From contig NZ_SDGL01000010.1 in NCBI RefSeq assembly GCF_007095465.1, forward strand, positions 16,688 to 80,687: a DNA stretch of 64,000 nucleotides, in the 5' to 3' direction. Made by a program: the position numbers and the translations under genes. Positions 9,813 to 17,194 of the stretch are shown piece by piece; within the stretch, counting starts at the first letter, position 1; every line of letters begins with the position of its first letter. The stretch is from Lactobacillus mulieris. Lineage in GTDB: Bacteria; Bacillota; Bacilli; Lactobacillales; Lactobacillaceae. The notes under the pieces were generated by a model. That model ran no database searches, had not been told where the DNA came from, and saw nothing but the letters and a program-made list of their open reading frames with translations.

Positions 9813-9943
9813 ATGGGACAGAGTGTTATGAAATTAGAAGTAAAAATAAGTAAAACAACAAGAAAAGAAAAGAAAAAATTATAAGTGCAATTTCTTATTC
9901 AATTTTGGGAATTATTATTTGGTACTTCTTCTTTAGAAAGTAA
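9813..9943 (+). pseudogene. Possible broken small membrane peptide gene
   Basis: An ATG at 9813 (or 9828) opens a basic peptide ending in lysines at a stop at 9882. In the next frame the sequence continues as a hydrophobic helix (ISYSILGIIIWYFF) ending FRK at 9943. Joined across the A-rich tract at 9871-9880 this would be one membrane peptide of about 40 residues. This is an inference from frame continuity, without a recognised family. Confidence 0.25.
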
Positions 9944-10035
9944 GAAGTTTGATTGTAATGTGTTAAGGAGAGCAAACTGTAAGATAGTATATCAGCAATG
10001 AAATAGGATATTTACTATCTTTCATTCAAAAGAAA

Positions 10036-10173
10036 ATGCAAATTTTAAACCTAATTATAAAATGTGAAATATTAGTTGTCTTTGTATTGATTTTAGGAAT
10101 TATTTTTTTATTTATAAAAGGGAAAATATATGAGCAACGTATTAAAGAAATACATCGAAGAAAAAAACATTAG
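10036..10173 (+). CDS. Possible 45-residue membrane peptide overlapping the XRE gene start
   Basis: An ATG at 10036 opens a 45-codon frame with a strong hydrophobic helix (about residues 11-27) and a basic tail. It overlaps the first 44 bases of the XRE gene in a different frame. There is no clear ribosome site, so it may be a remnant or a chance frame. Reported because the composition resembles other small membrane peptides of accessory regions. Confidence 0.2.
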   Translation: MQILNLIIKCEILVVFVLILGIIFLFIKGKIYEQRIKEIHRRKKH

Positions 10174-10351
10174 TGCCTATCAAATTTCTAAAGAATCTGG
10201 GATTCCATATACGACCATCAATAATGCATTAAAAGATGGTAAAAAATTAGAGGGACAAACTGTTAAAGTGTTAAAAGCTGTAGCAATTGCAACAGATACA
10301 ACACCAGGTCAATTATTTGATGAGCTAATTGAATTGGATAAAAGAGTTTAA
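10130..10351 (+). CDS. Small XRE-family HTH regulator
   Basis: A 73-residue protein consisting of one Cro/C1-type helix-turn-helix (about residues 14-65: AYQISKESGIPYTTINNAL then a TVKVLKAVA helix). AAAGGG lies about 8 bases before the ATG. Such single-domain regulators commonly accompany phage remnants, bacteriocin loci or toxin-antitoxin modules. It stands just upstream of the MqsR/Panacea pair but is separated from it by a terminator. Its DNA target is unknown. Confidence 0.75.
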   Translation: MSNVLKKYIEEKNISAYQISKESGIPYTTINNALKDGKKLEGQTVKVLKAVAIATDTTPGQLFDELIELDKRV

Positions 10352-10374
10352 AATAAAACTCTTTTTTATTTTGC
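10340..10374 (+). terminator. Terminator after the small XRE regulator
   Basis: AAAAGAGTTT pairs with AAACTCTTTT around a short A/T loop and is followed by TTATTTT. A nearly identical hairpin follows the Panacea antitoxin gene at 11716-11751. Confidence 0.75.
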
Positions 10375-10399
10375 TCCAAAAGAGATAGAGCCACTGTTC

Positions 10400-10452
10400 T
10401 GCTACTAATTAGTAGCAAGGTATTCTAGATATTGTTATAATAATATTATCAA
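10400..10452 (+). promoter_or_regulatory. Promoter and candidate operators of the MqsR/Panacea operon
   Basis: A perfect 18-bp palindrome, TGCTACTAATTAGTAGCA, lies at 10400-10417. A second, imperfect inverted repeat (TTGTTATAAT with ATTATCAA) lies at 10432-10452 and contains a TATAAT at 10436-10441. The first palindrome covers the expected -35 region, as expected if the HTH antitoxin autorepresses its operon. AAGGAG lies at 10461-10466 before the toxin ATG. The role as operator is inferred. Confidence 0.55.
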
Positions 10453-10473
10453 TAATAAATAAGGAGAGTTCAG

Positions 10474-10764
10474 ATGGACGTTGCTGAAGCATTAGCAAGA
10501 TTAAAATTTCTTGTTAGACACAACAAATTTAAAATGGTCAGGAGAACTGATAAAATGGCAATGCCAGTTTCTGTACCGCTTGCTAAAGAATTAATTAGGC
10601 AACTATCAATTGACGATTTTGTTAAGCATGAACCTAATCGTAACAATCCATTACAATTTGTATGGATATTTAAAACTGCTGATGAGCAGAAATACTATAT
10701 AAAGTTTGTTTTTACAGAAAATAATAATTTAGTAGTGTTTATCAGTTTTCATCTGGATTATTAA
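10474..10764 (+). CDS. MqsR-type mRNA interferase toxin
   Basis: A 96-residue protein with the size and layout of MqsR toxins of the RelE-like fold, which cleave mRNA in a ribosome-independent way. The segment SIDDFVKH corresponds to SESDFYKS of E. coli MqsR, and the C-terminal strands (KYYIKFVF, NLVVFISF) match the QVYLKI and VLIVSF strands that carry the catalytic Tyr and Lys. It ends 13 bases before the antitoxin-like gene, in the order toxin then antitoxin typical of mqsRA. Similarity is distant and judged by eye; the neighbour supports it. Confidence 0.7.
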   Translation: MDVAEALARLKFLVRHNKFKMVRRTDKMAMPVSVPLAKELIRQLSIDDFVKHEPNRNNPLQFVWIFKTADEQKYYIKFVFTENNNLVVFISFHLDY

Positions 10765-10777
10765 GGAGGAAAGTTAC

Positions 10778-11701
10778 ATGGTTTACAAAAAAGATTTTTC
10801 AACAACCTACACAATCAATGGACATGAATACGCAATAACTTTTCCAGCTCTTTTTGATAGTAATACAAATGAATTGATTCCCAACAACGAATTAGATGAT
10901 AAAGCTGCTGAAAAAGCCCGTCAGTTATATCGCAAAGATATGGGCCTAATTTCGCCTCAAGACTTGAAAAAGTATCGTGCAAAATTAAGTTTATCTCAGA
11001 GAAATTTAGCAGAATTAACTGGATTGAGTCCCAACACGATTGCTTTATACGAAGCAGGAGCTTTCCCAACTGCAGCAAATAATAATATACTAAAAGCTTT
11101 AATCAAAAATGATCAAGTTCTACAACAATATTTAATTGATAACTCTAATCAATATTCTGATGAATTACTTTCAAAAATAAATTCATATCTTAAAAATGAA
11201 AATAGCATTATTTCACCAGATAAAATAAAGCCTAAATATACAGCTGTTCAATTAGCTAATTGGCTACTTGTTGAAAATTATTTTGAAAGAGAGTGCAATA
11301 AGAATATTGATCCACTTTCTCAAATGAAAGTAATAAAGTTGCTTTATTTTGCATATGGGAGATATTTAGCTTCTACTAAGAATAAATTATTTTCTTCTCC
11401 AATTATCCATTTACAATATGGCCCTGTAGTTACTGAAGTACACGAGAAGTTTAAAGGACAAACTGTGTTAAACGATGAGAAAATCGAAAAAGGAGCGATT
11501 GAGGATTACAATACAGTTTCTCAAGATGAAGAAATATCAGAATTATTGCATGCGGTTAATCAAAAGTATATCGATTATACAGCAGCTGGTTTAAGCAAAA
11601 TAACACATCGAAAAGGCTCTCCTTGGTCTTTAACACAAGAAAAGTTGATAATTAAGGATCAATTAATTTTTGATAGTTTTAGTAAAGGTAGAGAAGAATA
11701 A
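10778..11701 (+). CDS. HTH antitoxin fused to a Panacea (SocA-like) domain
   Basis: A 307-residue fusion. Residues 1-55 are an N-terminal region in the style of MqsA/YgiT but without the zinc-binding cysteines. Residues 62-110 form an XRE HTH (LSLSQRNLAELTGLSPNTI). Residues about 152-305 are a Panacea/DUF4065 domain, with LSQMKVIKLLYFAYGRYLA and the diagnostic YGPVVTEVHEKFKG. Panacea domains neutralise many unrelated toxins, so here the HTH probably represses the operon while Panacea blocks the MqsR-type toxin. AAGGAGG lies 6 bases before the ATG. Confidence 0.8.
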   Translation: MVYKKDFSTTYTINGHEYAITFPALFDSNTNELIPNNELDDKAAEKARQLYRKDMGLISPQDLKKYRAKLSLSQRNLAELTGLSPNTIALYEAGAFPTAANNNILKALIKNDQVLQQYLIDNSNQYSDELLSKINSYLKNENSIISPDKIKPKYTAVQLANWLLVENYFERECNKNIDPLSQMKVIKLLYFAYGRYLASTKNKLFSSPIIHLQYGPVVTEVHEKFKGQTVLNDEKIEKGAIEDYNTVSQDEEISELLHAVNQKYIDYTAAGLSKITHRKGSPWSLTQEKLIIKDQLIFDSFSKGREE

Positions 11702-11715
11702 TCAAAATTGAAAGT

Positions 11716-11751
11716 CAAAAGAGTTTGAAATAAAACTCTTTTTTATTTTAC
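11716..11751 (+). terminator. Terminator after the toxin-antitoxin operon
   Basis: AAAAGAGTTT pairs with AAACTCTTTT and is followed by TTATTTT. It is almost identical to the hairpin at 10340-10374, which suggests a duplicated flank. Confidence 0.75.
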
Positions 11752-11862
11752 CTGTGTCAACAATCATTTTGATAGGAATACATGAGGATTATTGCTATTA
11801 TGATTTCAGAAAAAATAAAAAATCAATTTAAATTTATATATATAATGGAGTATTAAACTTTT

Positions 11863-12147
11863 ATGATTACTTTAAAGTATATGTCTATTAAATTGCTAGA
11901 AGATAATCAAGATGAGTGGGTATATAGTATTTATACTGATTATCAAGAAGGACAAATAGCTATTAATAAACATAATTTTGATGGGAAGCTTACATCTTTT
12001 AAAAAAGCTAGTGACTTACTTCGCATTGAAAAAGGAACTTTAGAATACGAGATTTATTATAGAGTTGTTAAATTAATGAAGACTAATCCGGGAATAAAAA
12101 AATACTACTGGTTGCATTCAACTAAGAAAATGGAACCGTTAGATTAA
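11863..12147 (+). CDS. Single-unit paralogue of the tandem-repeat small protein
   Basis: A 94-residue protein nearly identical over residues 1-85 to the first half of the protein at 9182-9730 (YMSIKLLEDNQDEW, SIYTDYQEGQI, YEIYYR, KKYYWLH). It carries one unit only. Upstream spacing to a ribosome site is weak (TGGAG, 15 bases before the ATG). Two members within 3 kb flank the XRE and toxin-antitoxin genes. Function unknown. Confidence 0.6.
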   Translation: MITLKYMSIKLLEDNQDEWVYSIYTDYQEGQIAINKHNFDGKLTSFKKASDLLRIEKGTLEYEIYYRVVKLMKTNPGIKKYYWLHSTKKMEPLD

Positions 12148-12251
12148 GTAACACTATAAAAAGCTCTGGCAACTGCGGTATTTCCAAAGTTGCCACAATT
12201 TTTGTGAAAACACAAGGGTAGAACATTGATATATAAGCATTCTTAGGTATA

Positions 12252-12279
12252 ACTTCGTATAATCAATATTATGTAAAGT
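12252..12279 (+). other. dif: Candidate chromosomal dif site (XerC/XerD type)
   Basis: A 28-bp site with the 11-6-11 layout: left arm ACTTCGTATAA, centre TCAATA, right arm TTATGTAAAGT. From memory the Firmicutes dif arms are ACTTCCTATAA and TTATGTAAACT, so each arm matches 10 of 11 bases. It lies where gene orientation turns from plus to minus (last plus-run gene at 14.7 kb), as expected for the terminus. With one base more on each side it also looks like a lox site, which is the known kinship of such sites and not evidence for Cre. Confidence 0.8.
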
Positions 12280-12806
12280 TATATAAAATCATCATTCAGA
12301 AAACAACTAGATTGAATTAAGTCCATATGCATATATATGCTATCAAAAATATTAATCATTAATTTCAAGCTTTTTCTATTTTTTATTCTAAGAAAAAGCT
12401 TTTATTTATAATCTATAAAATGAGTTCTACAAAATAGTTTCTTCGTAATTATATTTAGCATTATCTACTGATAATTAAAAGTATTATTAATTATGCTTCC
12501 AGGTGCAGTTGATGTTAACGTTGATGTTAACAATGTTAGATTTACTATAGTTATTTTCTAATTATTCACCTTAATAACCAACGGTTAGTTAATTGATCGT
12601 CTAATTATGCTAATCACTAGAATTGCTAACTTATAGCATATATTGTCATTCATCTACAATCTTTTATGCATATATAAACGTCCAAATAATCATTGCTGAG
12701 AGCGCAATTCTACAGCAAAAACAATTGCTTTAGTTAATAACTAATAAGCTTCAACAAATGAGTAGCAACTGCTTATTTGTACAAACCAGCTAAGTTGCAG
12801 AAAAAT

Positions 12807-13004
12807 CTAATTACATAATTCAAAATCTAAATAAGGCATTTTCAGTTTTAATTGCTGATTCTGATAATCAATAATCAAATTTGGGTAGATATCATTCAAA
12901 ATTTGATATGCAATTAAACAAACATCTAATACTTTAATTATTTGCGGACCAGAAGATTTGCTGCTACATATAATACCTAATCTTGTATTACCAGCTGTAA
13001 ATTG
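12807..13004 (-). pseudogene. Start-less open frame, possible gene remnant
   Basis: Minus-strand frame of 65 codons bounded upstream by three closely spaced stop codons, without ATG or ribosome site at its beginning. The translation is protein-like (TAGNTRLGII near the start, PYLDFELCN at the end). It may be the C-terminal remnant of a lost gene. No family is recognised, and a chance frame remains possible. Confidence 0.3.
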
Positions 13005-13025
13005 CTATTATTAATATATTAGACT

Positions 13026-13053
13026 TAGCATTAAAACTATAATTTTAATGCTA
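13026..13053 (+). other. Palindromic 11-6-11 site before the xerS-like gene
   Basis: Perfect 11-bp inverted arms, TAGCATTAAAA and TTTTAATGCTA, flank the 6-base centre CTATAA. The layout is that of a Xer core site. The central AAAACTATAATTTT resembles, from memory, the core of difSL, the target of XerS in streptococci and lactococci, which also lies directly upstream of xerS. It ends 55 bases before the recombinase start. It could alternatively be an operator for that gene. Confidence 0.6.
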
Positions 13054-13108
13054 GCTAGTAAAATACCTCTCTCGAAAGTACAATTTTTATGAATTTGGAG
13101 TTTTAGCC

Positions 13109-14164
13109 TTGGAAACAAAAAAATATTTAACATTAATTGATCAAGAATTAAATAATTTGCCTGTATTTATTCGTGAATACAACCTCAGTACTAACCATTC
13201 TCTCACTACTAGCTATCAATATTTAACCGAAATTCGTCGTTTCTTTGATTGGCTACGCCATCAATCACTTTCCCCTGCTAATTCTAATGTTGAAATATCA
13301 ATAAACGACTTAAAGCAACTTACTCGTAGTGATATGATGATTTACATTGATGCTCTACGTCATAGCAAAAATCAGCAAGGTCGCTTAAATTCTCCAACAA
13401 CGGTTAATCGCTCAATTAACGCTTTACGCTCATTGTTTACATTCTTAACAATTACCGCTGATAAGCCATATTTTGATCATAATATAATGCTGAAAATTCA
13501 ATCTCTTAATAATTTAGAAACCTTAAATTATCGGGCGCATGTATTGGAATCTCACATGTATACGGGAAATTTAAAATATGAATTTCTTGACTTCTTATCT
13601 AATAAATATGCCAGCCTTTGTAATAAGCAAGCTTTAGCGAGTTTTAAACTAAATAAAGAACGTGATATTGCAATAATTGCCTTAATTCTTGGTACTGGAG
13701 TTCGTGTATCTGAATGCTCCTCAATTAACATATCTGACCTTAATTTAAAAGAAGCTACTTTAGATTTAACTCGTAAAGGTGGACAAAAAGATTCTATTCC
13801 TGTTGCTAGTTGGACTCTGCCATATATTTCAGCTTATGCTGAAGTTCGTACTAAACGCTATCATGCTGAAAAAAATGATAAAGCCTTCTTTTTAACTTAT
13901 TATCATAAAAAAACTTCTCGAATTACTCCGAATGGTATCGAAAGATTAGTCAGCAAGTATTCTAAAGCTTTTGGTCATCCCCTTACTCCCCACAAATTAC
14001 GGCACACTTTGGCTAGTGAACTGTATGGAGTTACTAAAGACCAAGTTCTTGTGGCTCAACAGCTAGGACAAAAAGGCACTACTGCTACAGATCTTTATAC
14101 TCATGTCGATCAAAAAGAACAAAGAAAAGCCCTTGATCAATTAGCTGATAATCATGATAACTAG
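13109..14164 (+). CDS. xerS: XerS-like tyrosine recombinase
   Basis: A 351-residue recombinase. Residues 1-135 form the SAM-like N-terminal DNA-binding domain and 170-340 the catalytic domain. Length and blocks such as ERDIAIIALIL, DLTRKGGQKDS, TPHKLRHTLAS and TDLYTHV match XerS rather than XerC or XerD, which are near 300 residues. Catalytic residues seen: R199, K223, H295, R298 and Y330. The position normally His or Trp (LGH) is Gln321. It starts at TTG, with TTTGGAG 8 bases upstream; the preceding ATG frame stops at once. XerS acts alone on difSL to resolve chromosome dimers in streptococci; here an XerC gene is also present at 32.3 kb. The altered H/W residue may reduce activity. Confidence 0.85.
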   Translation: METKKYLTLIDQELNNLPVFIREYNLSTNHSLTTSYQYLTEIRRFFDWLRHQSLSPANSNVEISINDLKQLTRSDMMIYIDALRHSKNQQGRLNSPTTVNRSINALRSLFTFLTITADKPYFDHNIMLKIQSLNNLETLNYRAHVLESHMYTGNLKYEFLDFLSNKYASLCNKQALASFKLNKERDIAIIALILGTGVRVSECSSINISDLNLKEATLDLTRKGGQKDSIPVASWTLPYISAYAEVRTKRYHAEKNDKAFFLTYYHKKTSRITPNGIERLVSKYSKAFGHPLTPHKLRHTLASELYGVTKDQVLVAQQLGQKGTTATDLYTHVDQKEQRKALDQLADNHDN

Positions 14165-14378
14165 TCCCCTCTCCTACTCTGCTAGGGGAGCCCTCTTTCA
14201 AAACTTTTATTATTTTACAAGTGATATTATTTAAAGATACTAGAAAATTATGTTATATTAAGGTTGAGTTAAATAGTTGTGGGAGAACTTTTAATTCGTT
14301 TATATCCCTATTTACTTCGAATAAGATTTTAATTAGTTTTTAGGGCAGTGTTTTTATTATAGAGGGTTGTGACTTTGA

Positions 14379-14747
14379 ATGGATATGTGTTTAGGTGCTG
14401 TAATACGTGACAGACGTAAGGCAATGAAATTAACCCAAGAAGATCTTGCTGAATTTAGTGGACTATCTGTTAACTTCATATCGAGAATTGAACGAACTGG
14501 TGACCAAAATATTTCGATTAAAAAGATTGATGCAATTGCTCAATCTTTGAATATGGACACGCCATCTTTAATTGCTGCAGCATATGGCAAAGTAGACATA
14601 TCCAGTTACAAACTTAAAGGTGATGATATTTTTATTCAAAAGATTGTAACTGAATTACGAAAACTATCTACTTTTAGAGCCGAAAAAGTTTGCAAGGCAA
14701 TTCTTTCGTTGGTTAAAGAAATTAATGAACCAACACGAACAAAATAA
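14379..14747 (+). CDS. XRE-family transcriptional regulator
   Basis: A 122-residue protein with an N-terminal Cro/C1 HTH (residues 7-62: MKLTQEDLAEFSGLSVNFISRIER) and a helical C-terminal tail of about 50 residues. GAGGG lies 11 bases before the ATG. It is the last gene of the plus-strand run; the next genes face it on the minus strand and share a terminator. No target is visible. It is probably a stand-alone regulator. Confidence 0.8.
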   Translation: MDMCLGAVIRDRRKAMKLTQEDLAEFSGLSVNFISRIERTGDQNISIKKIDAIAQSLNMDTPSLIAAAYGKVDISSYKLKGDDIFIQKIVTELRKLSTFRAEKVCKAILSLVKEINEPTRTK

Positions 14748-14782
14748 AGAAGGAAGTTGTAAAAACTCCCTTCTTTTTTGTT
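14747..14782. terminator. Shared bidirectional terminator
   Basis: The hairpin AAGAAGG-AAGTT with AACT-CCCTTCTT is followed by T6 on the plus strand and serves the XRE gene. It may also serve the convergent TcaA-like gene that ends at 14789. Confidence 0.75.
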
Positions 14783-14788
14783 TGTTAA

Positions 14789-16300
14789 TTAATTTTTCTT
14801 TGTTTTGTCACTGATGATACTTCCACCACCAACACTTTGTATTTTTATATTATTTCCTTTCTTGTATAAAATAGCGTTGCTGTATTTCATAACTTGTATG
14901 CGAGTATCAGACTTATGTTTAAATTTGTAAGTTACTTCATAACTTATTTGGCTTTCATTATTTCCAAGTGGTAAAACTTTAATAATTTTTACAGATGTAG
15001 AATATGATTTGATTTTGCTATCTTTATTAAATCCTTTAAACATTTTCTTTAAAGTCTTATAGTCGGTATTGTTCGTTGAATTTACAAAGTCATCACTAGT
15101 TATTTTCTTACTGAAGGCTTTAGCTAACAATGTTTTAGCTTCTTGAGAACTTGCTAACCCTTGCCAAGTTGGCGTATAAACGTATTTACCGTTCTTTTTC
15201 TGTAAATTACCCACTGCTTCTCCTTTTTGTGCAAAGTGGGCTAATGAAGAGCTGATTTCAGAATCAATTGTTGAATCATTATTCTCATAACTAACAAATA
15301 TCTTAGTTTTACTTGTAATTGGATAATTATTTATAGTCGTTTTTCCCTGCTCGTTTAGGGTAGCTACTTTTTTGTTGTTAATATATACACTTGCATTTGG
15401 TAACGATTGAACTGTAAAAGTTAATGTTTTAATATCCATTTTTACAGTTTGATTATTGAATAATTTAATGCTCTTCGTAGAGCTCAAATCACGCCCTGAT
15501 AGCTTTACATGGGTAGATAAGTTATATTGACCTACAATTAATTTATTCAAGCTTACAGCGTAGGTATTCCCCTGCTTACTCATGCTTTTGTAATTATTAT
15601 TGATTTTTAATTTTGAATTAGCATGATTAGTAGTAACTGTTAATGAATATGTTGGCAAACTCAACTTGTACCTTGGAAAGACAAGCCAATACGCACCATT
15701 TTTTATTAATTTAATTGAGCTTTTATATGATTTGTTATGACTAATAGCCTTAATTAAATTATTAGTTTCAGTTGGATTATTAACTAAGAAATTTTGAAAT
15801 GGTTTTAAATCGCTTTCACTAATAGCCCCAGTTTTATCACTAACAATGTATGCAGCAAAGCCTTTCTTGTTTGGATTTTCTAAATAATTAGTAATCTGAG
15901 AAAGTTGATTATCACGGCTATAATAATTCATCCCCCAGAAAGCAAAAAATAAAACAGAACAAGTTCCTAATAACAATCCAATTACAAGACGTTGCTTTCT
16001 TTTAGAAAAATTATTTTTAGGTAAATAATGGAAAATTTGCTTAAACGAATGGTTTTGATTGAACTTAATCCATTTTTGACGAAAAACCGAAAGATCAACT
16101 TTGTTTAGTAACCCATTATTATTGCGATATTTTTTAACTTTTTTAAAATCACTTCTAGTTAACAGAATGCGTTTTCTTTCAGCTTCAGAATTAGGAACAA
16201 TTCTTGTTTTTTGATTTGCCCCACAATATGTGCAATAAACATCAGCCTTATTAATTTTATGTCCGCAGTTAAAACAGTAACGGATACTCAAAAAATCCAA
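14789..16300 (-). CDS. Zinc-ribbon, TcaA-like membrane protein
   Basis: A 503-residue protein. An N-terminal zinc ribbon has paired cysteine motifs CFNCG (9-13) and CTYCG (23-27). A basic linker leads to one membrane helix (about 105-127), then a long extracellular part with repeated beta domains (TcaA 2nd/3rd-domain style) and a C-terminal NTF2-like region. This layout is that of TcaA/YvbJ proteins, linked in staphylococci to cell-wall stress and glycopeptide susceptibility. The partner membrane protein gene lies upstream at 16445-17110. The physiological role here is unknown. Confidence 0.75.
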   Translation of the reverse strand: MDFLSIRYCFNCGHKINKADVYCTYCGANQKTRIVPNSEAERKRILLTRSDFKKVKKYRNNNGLLNKVDLSVFRQKWIKFNQNHSFKQIFHYLPKNNFSKRKQRLVIGLLLGTCSVLFFAFWGMNYYSRDNQLSQITNYLENPNKKGFAAYIVSDKTGAISESDLKPFQNFLVNNPTETNNLIKAISHNKSYKSSIKLIKNGAYWLVFPRYKLSLPTYSLTVTTNHANSKLKINNNYKSMSKQGNTYAVSLNKLIVGQYNLSTHVKLSGRDLSSTKSIKLFNNQTVKMDIKTLTFTVQSLPNASVYINNKKVATLNEQGKTTINNYPITSKTKIFVSYENNDSTIDSEISSSLAHFAQKGEAVGNLQKKNGKYVYTPTWQGLASSQEAKTLLAKAFSKKITSDDFVNSTNNTDYKTLKKMFKGFNKDSKIKSYSTSVKIIKVLPLGNNESQISYEVTYKFKHKSDTRIQVMKYSNAILYKKGNNIKIQSVGGGSIISDKTKKN

Positions 16301-16407
16301 CTCCTAGTCTAGGTTATAGGTTTATTTAGAGAATATTATACTTTATTAATTGTGCAAATAAGATAATTTTTTCTTAAAAAACTGTTACAAATCTATTTGG
16401 AACAATA

Positions 16408-16446
16408 AAAAAACTAGCCTAGTGAAAACTAAGCTAGTTTTTTATT
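16408..16446. terminator. Bidirectional terminator
   Basis: AACTAGC-TAGT and ACTA-GCTAGTT pair around a GAAA tetraloop, with A and T runs on both sides. It ends the minus-strand gene at 16445. Confidence 0.8.
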
Positions 16447-17110
16447 AATAGATTGAAATACCAACTGTATTGATATATGCACTAATAATAAGACTGGCAA
16501 ATGCAAAAGTTAAAGCAATCAAAATAGCAAACAACAGTAAGAATAAAAAGCTAGCAAAAATTGGATCATGCTTAGCTTCTTCTTTACTTGAGTAAAGCAT
16601 TTGGAAAGTAGCCACGGCATTAATAAATATTGAAACAAAGCCTAATATCATAGTTGCGATACTTGTCCATTCAGCTGTTGAATATGACAAAGCTACTATG
16701 ATAATAACAGCTACCCAGCTAATCGCAATATGGTGGGCATAATCATTGATGAAATCTAACAACTTAACTTGCTGCTTAGGCTTGTAAATAAAGTTATGTG
16801 TAAACCAAATGATAGAAATGTATACTAAACGTGCAATAACCCCAAATATAGTAACTCCTAACATCCAAACCTTAGAAGTTAAAATACCATATAAGGCATT
16901 GAAATATGCTGATGTAGCAGCAAGATACTGTAATGCAGTATAATCTGTCTGCTTAGCAAGTAAACTAGTTAATTCAATTACTAAGATAGTTACAATTCCG
17001 AACCATACTTGACCTTTTACAGCTTGAGCAGGACTAGTAAAAGATGTTTTCAGCCAAGTTGCAAATGAGCTTGATATTTCCTTTGTATTTTCCTTAGGTT
17101 GGTTCTCCAT
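16445..17110 (-). CDS. Multi-pass membrane protein, unknown function
   Basis: A 221-residue protein with about five hydrophobic helices (near 35-52, 72-105, 128-148, 150-170 and 188-212) and a short charged N-terminus. It resembles the poorly characterised DUF6574-type proteins that sit beside TcaA/YvbJ-like genes in lactobacilli; that assignment is tentative. A ribosome site (GGAGG) lies before the ATG. Its position suggests membrane-stress function with the zinc-ribbon protein. Confidence 0.55.
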   Translation of the reverse strand: MENQPKENTKEISSSFATWLKTSFTSPAQAVKGQVWFGIVTILVIELTSLLAKQTDYTALQYLAATSAYFNALYGILTSKVWMLGVTIFGVIARLVYISIIWFTHNFIYKPKQQVKLLDFINDYAHHIAISWVAVIIIVALSYSTAEWTSIATMILGFVSIFINAVATFQMLYSSKEEAKHDPIFASFLFLLLFAILIALTFAFASLIISAYINTVGISIY

Positions 17111-17194
17111 AAAATACCTCCATCTTCAAACTATGTATAGTCTAATATAGATAGAAATAATAGACAAATAAAAAAGAAGATGTTAATTTTTCTT

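Larger units (their letters stand above)
12148..13108. other. Long AT-rich intergenic stretch at the probable terminus
   Basis: A 960-base interval without an intact gene. It holds a weak hairpin (GGCAACT with AGTTGCC, 12170-12198), a canonical dif-like site (12252-12279), a short repeat of GTTGATGTTAAC (about 12507-12530), a start-less open frame on the minus strand (12807-13004) and a second 11-6-11 palindromic site (13026-13053). The rest shows no signal I can support. Confidence 0.6.

Noticed and set aside
12249..12282. Strong resemblance to a loxP site (left arm ATAACTTCGTATA identical, 34-base layout).
   Set aside because: The match is explained by the Firmicutes dif consensus, which fits both arms at 10 of 11 with a 6-base centre; no Cre-like gene or phage P1-type context is present.
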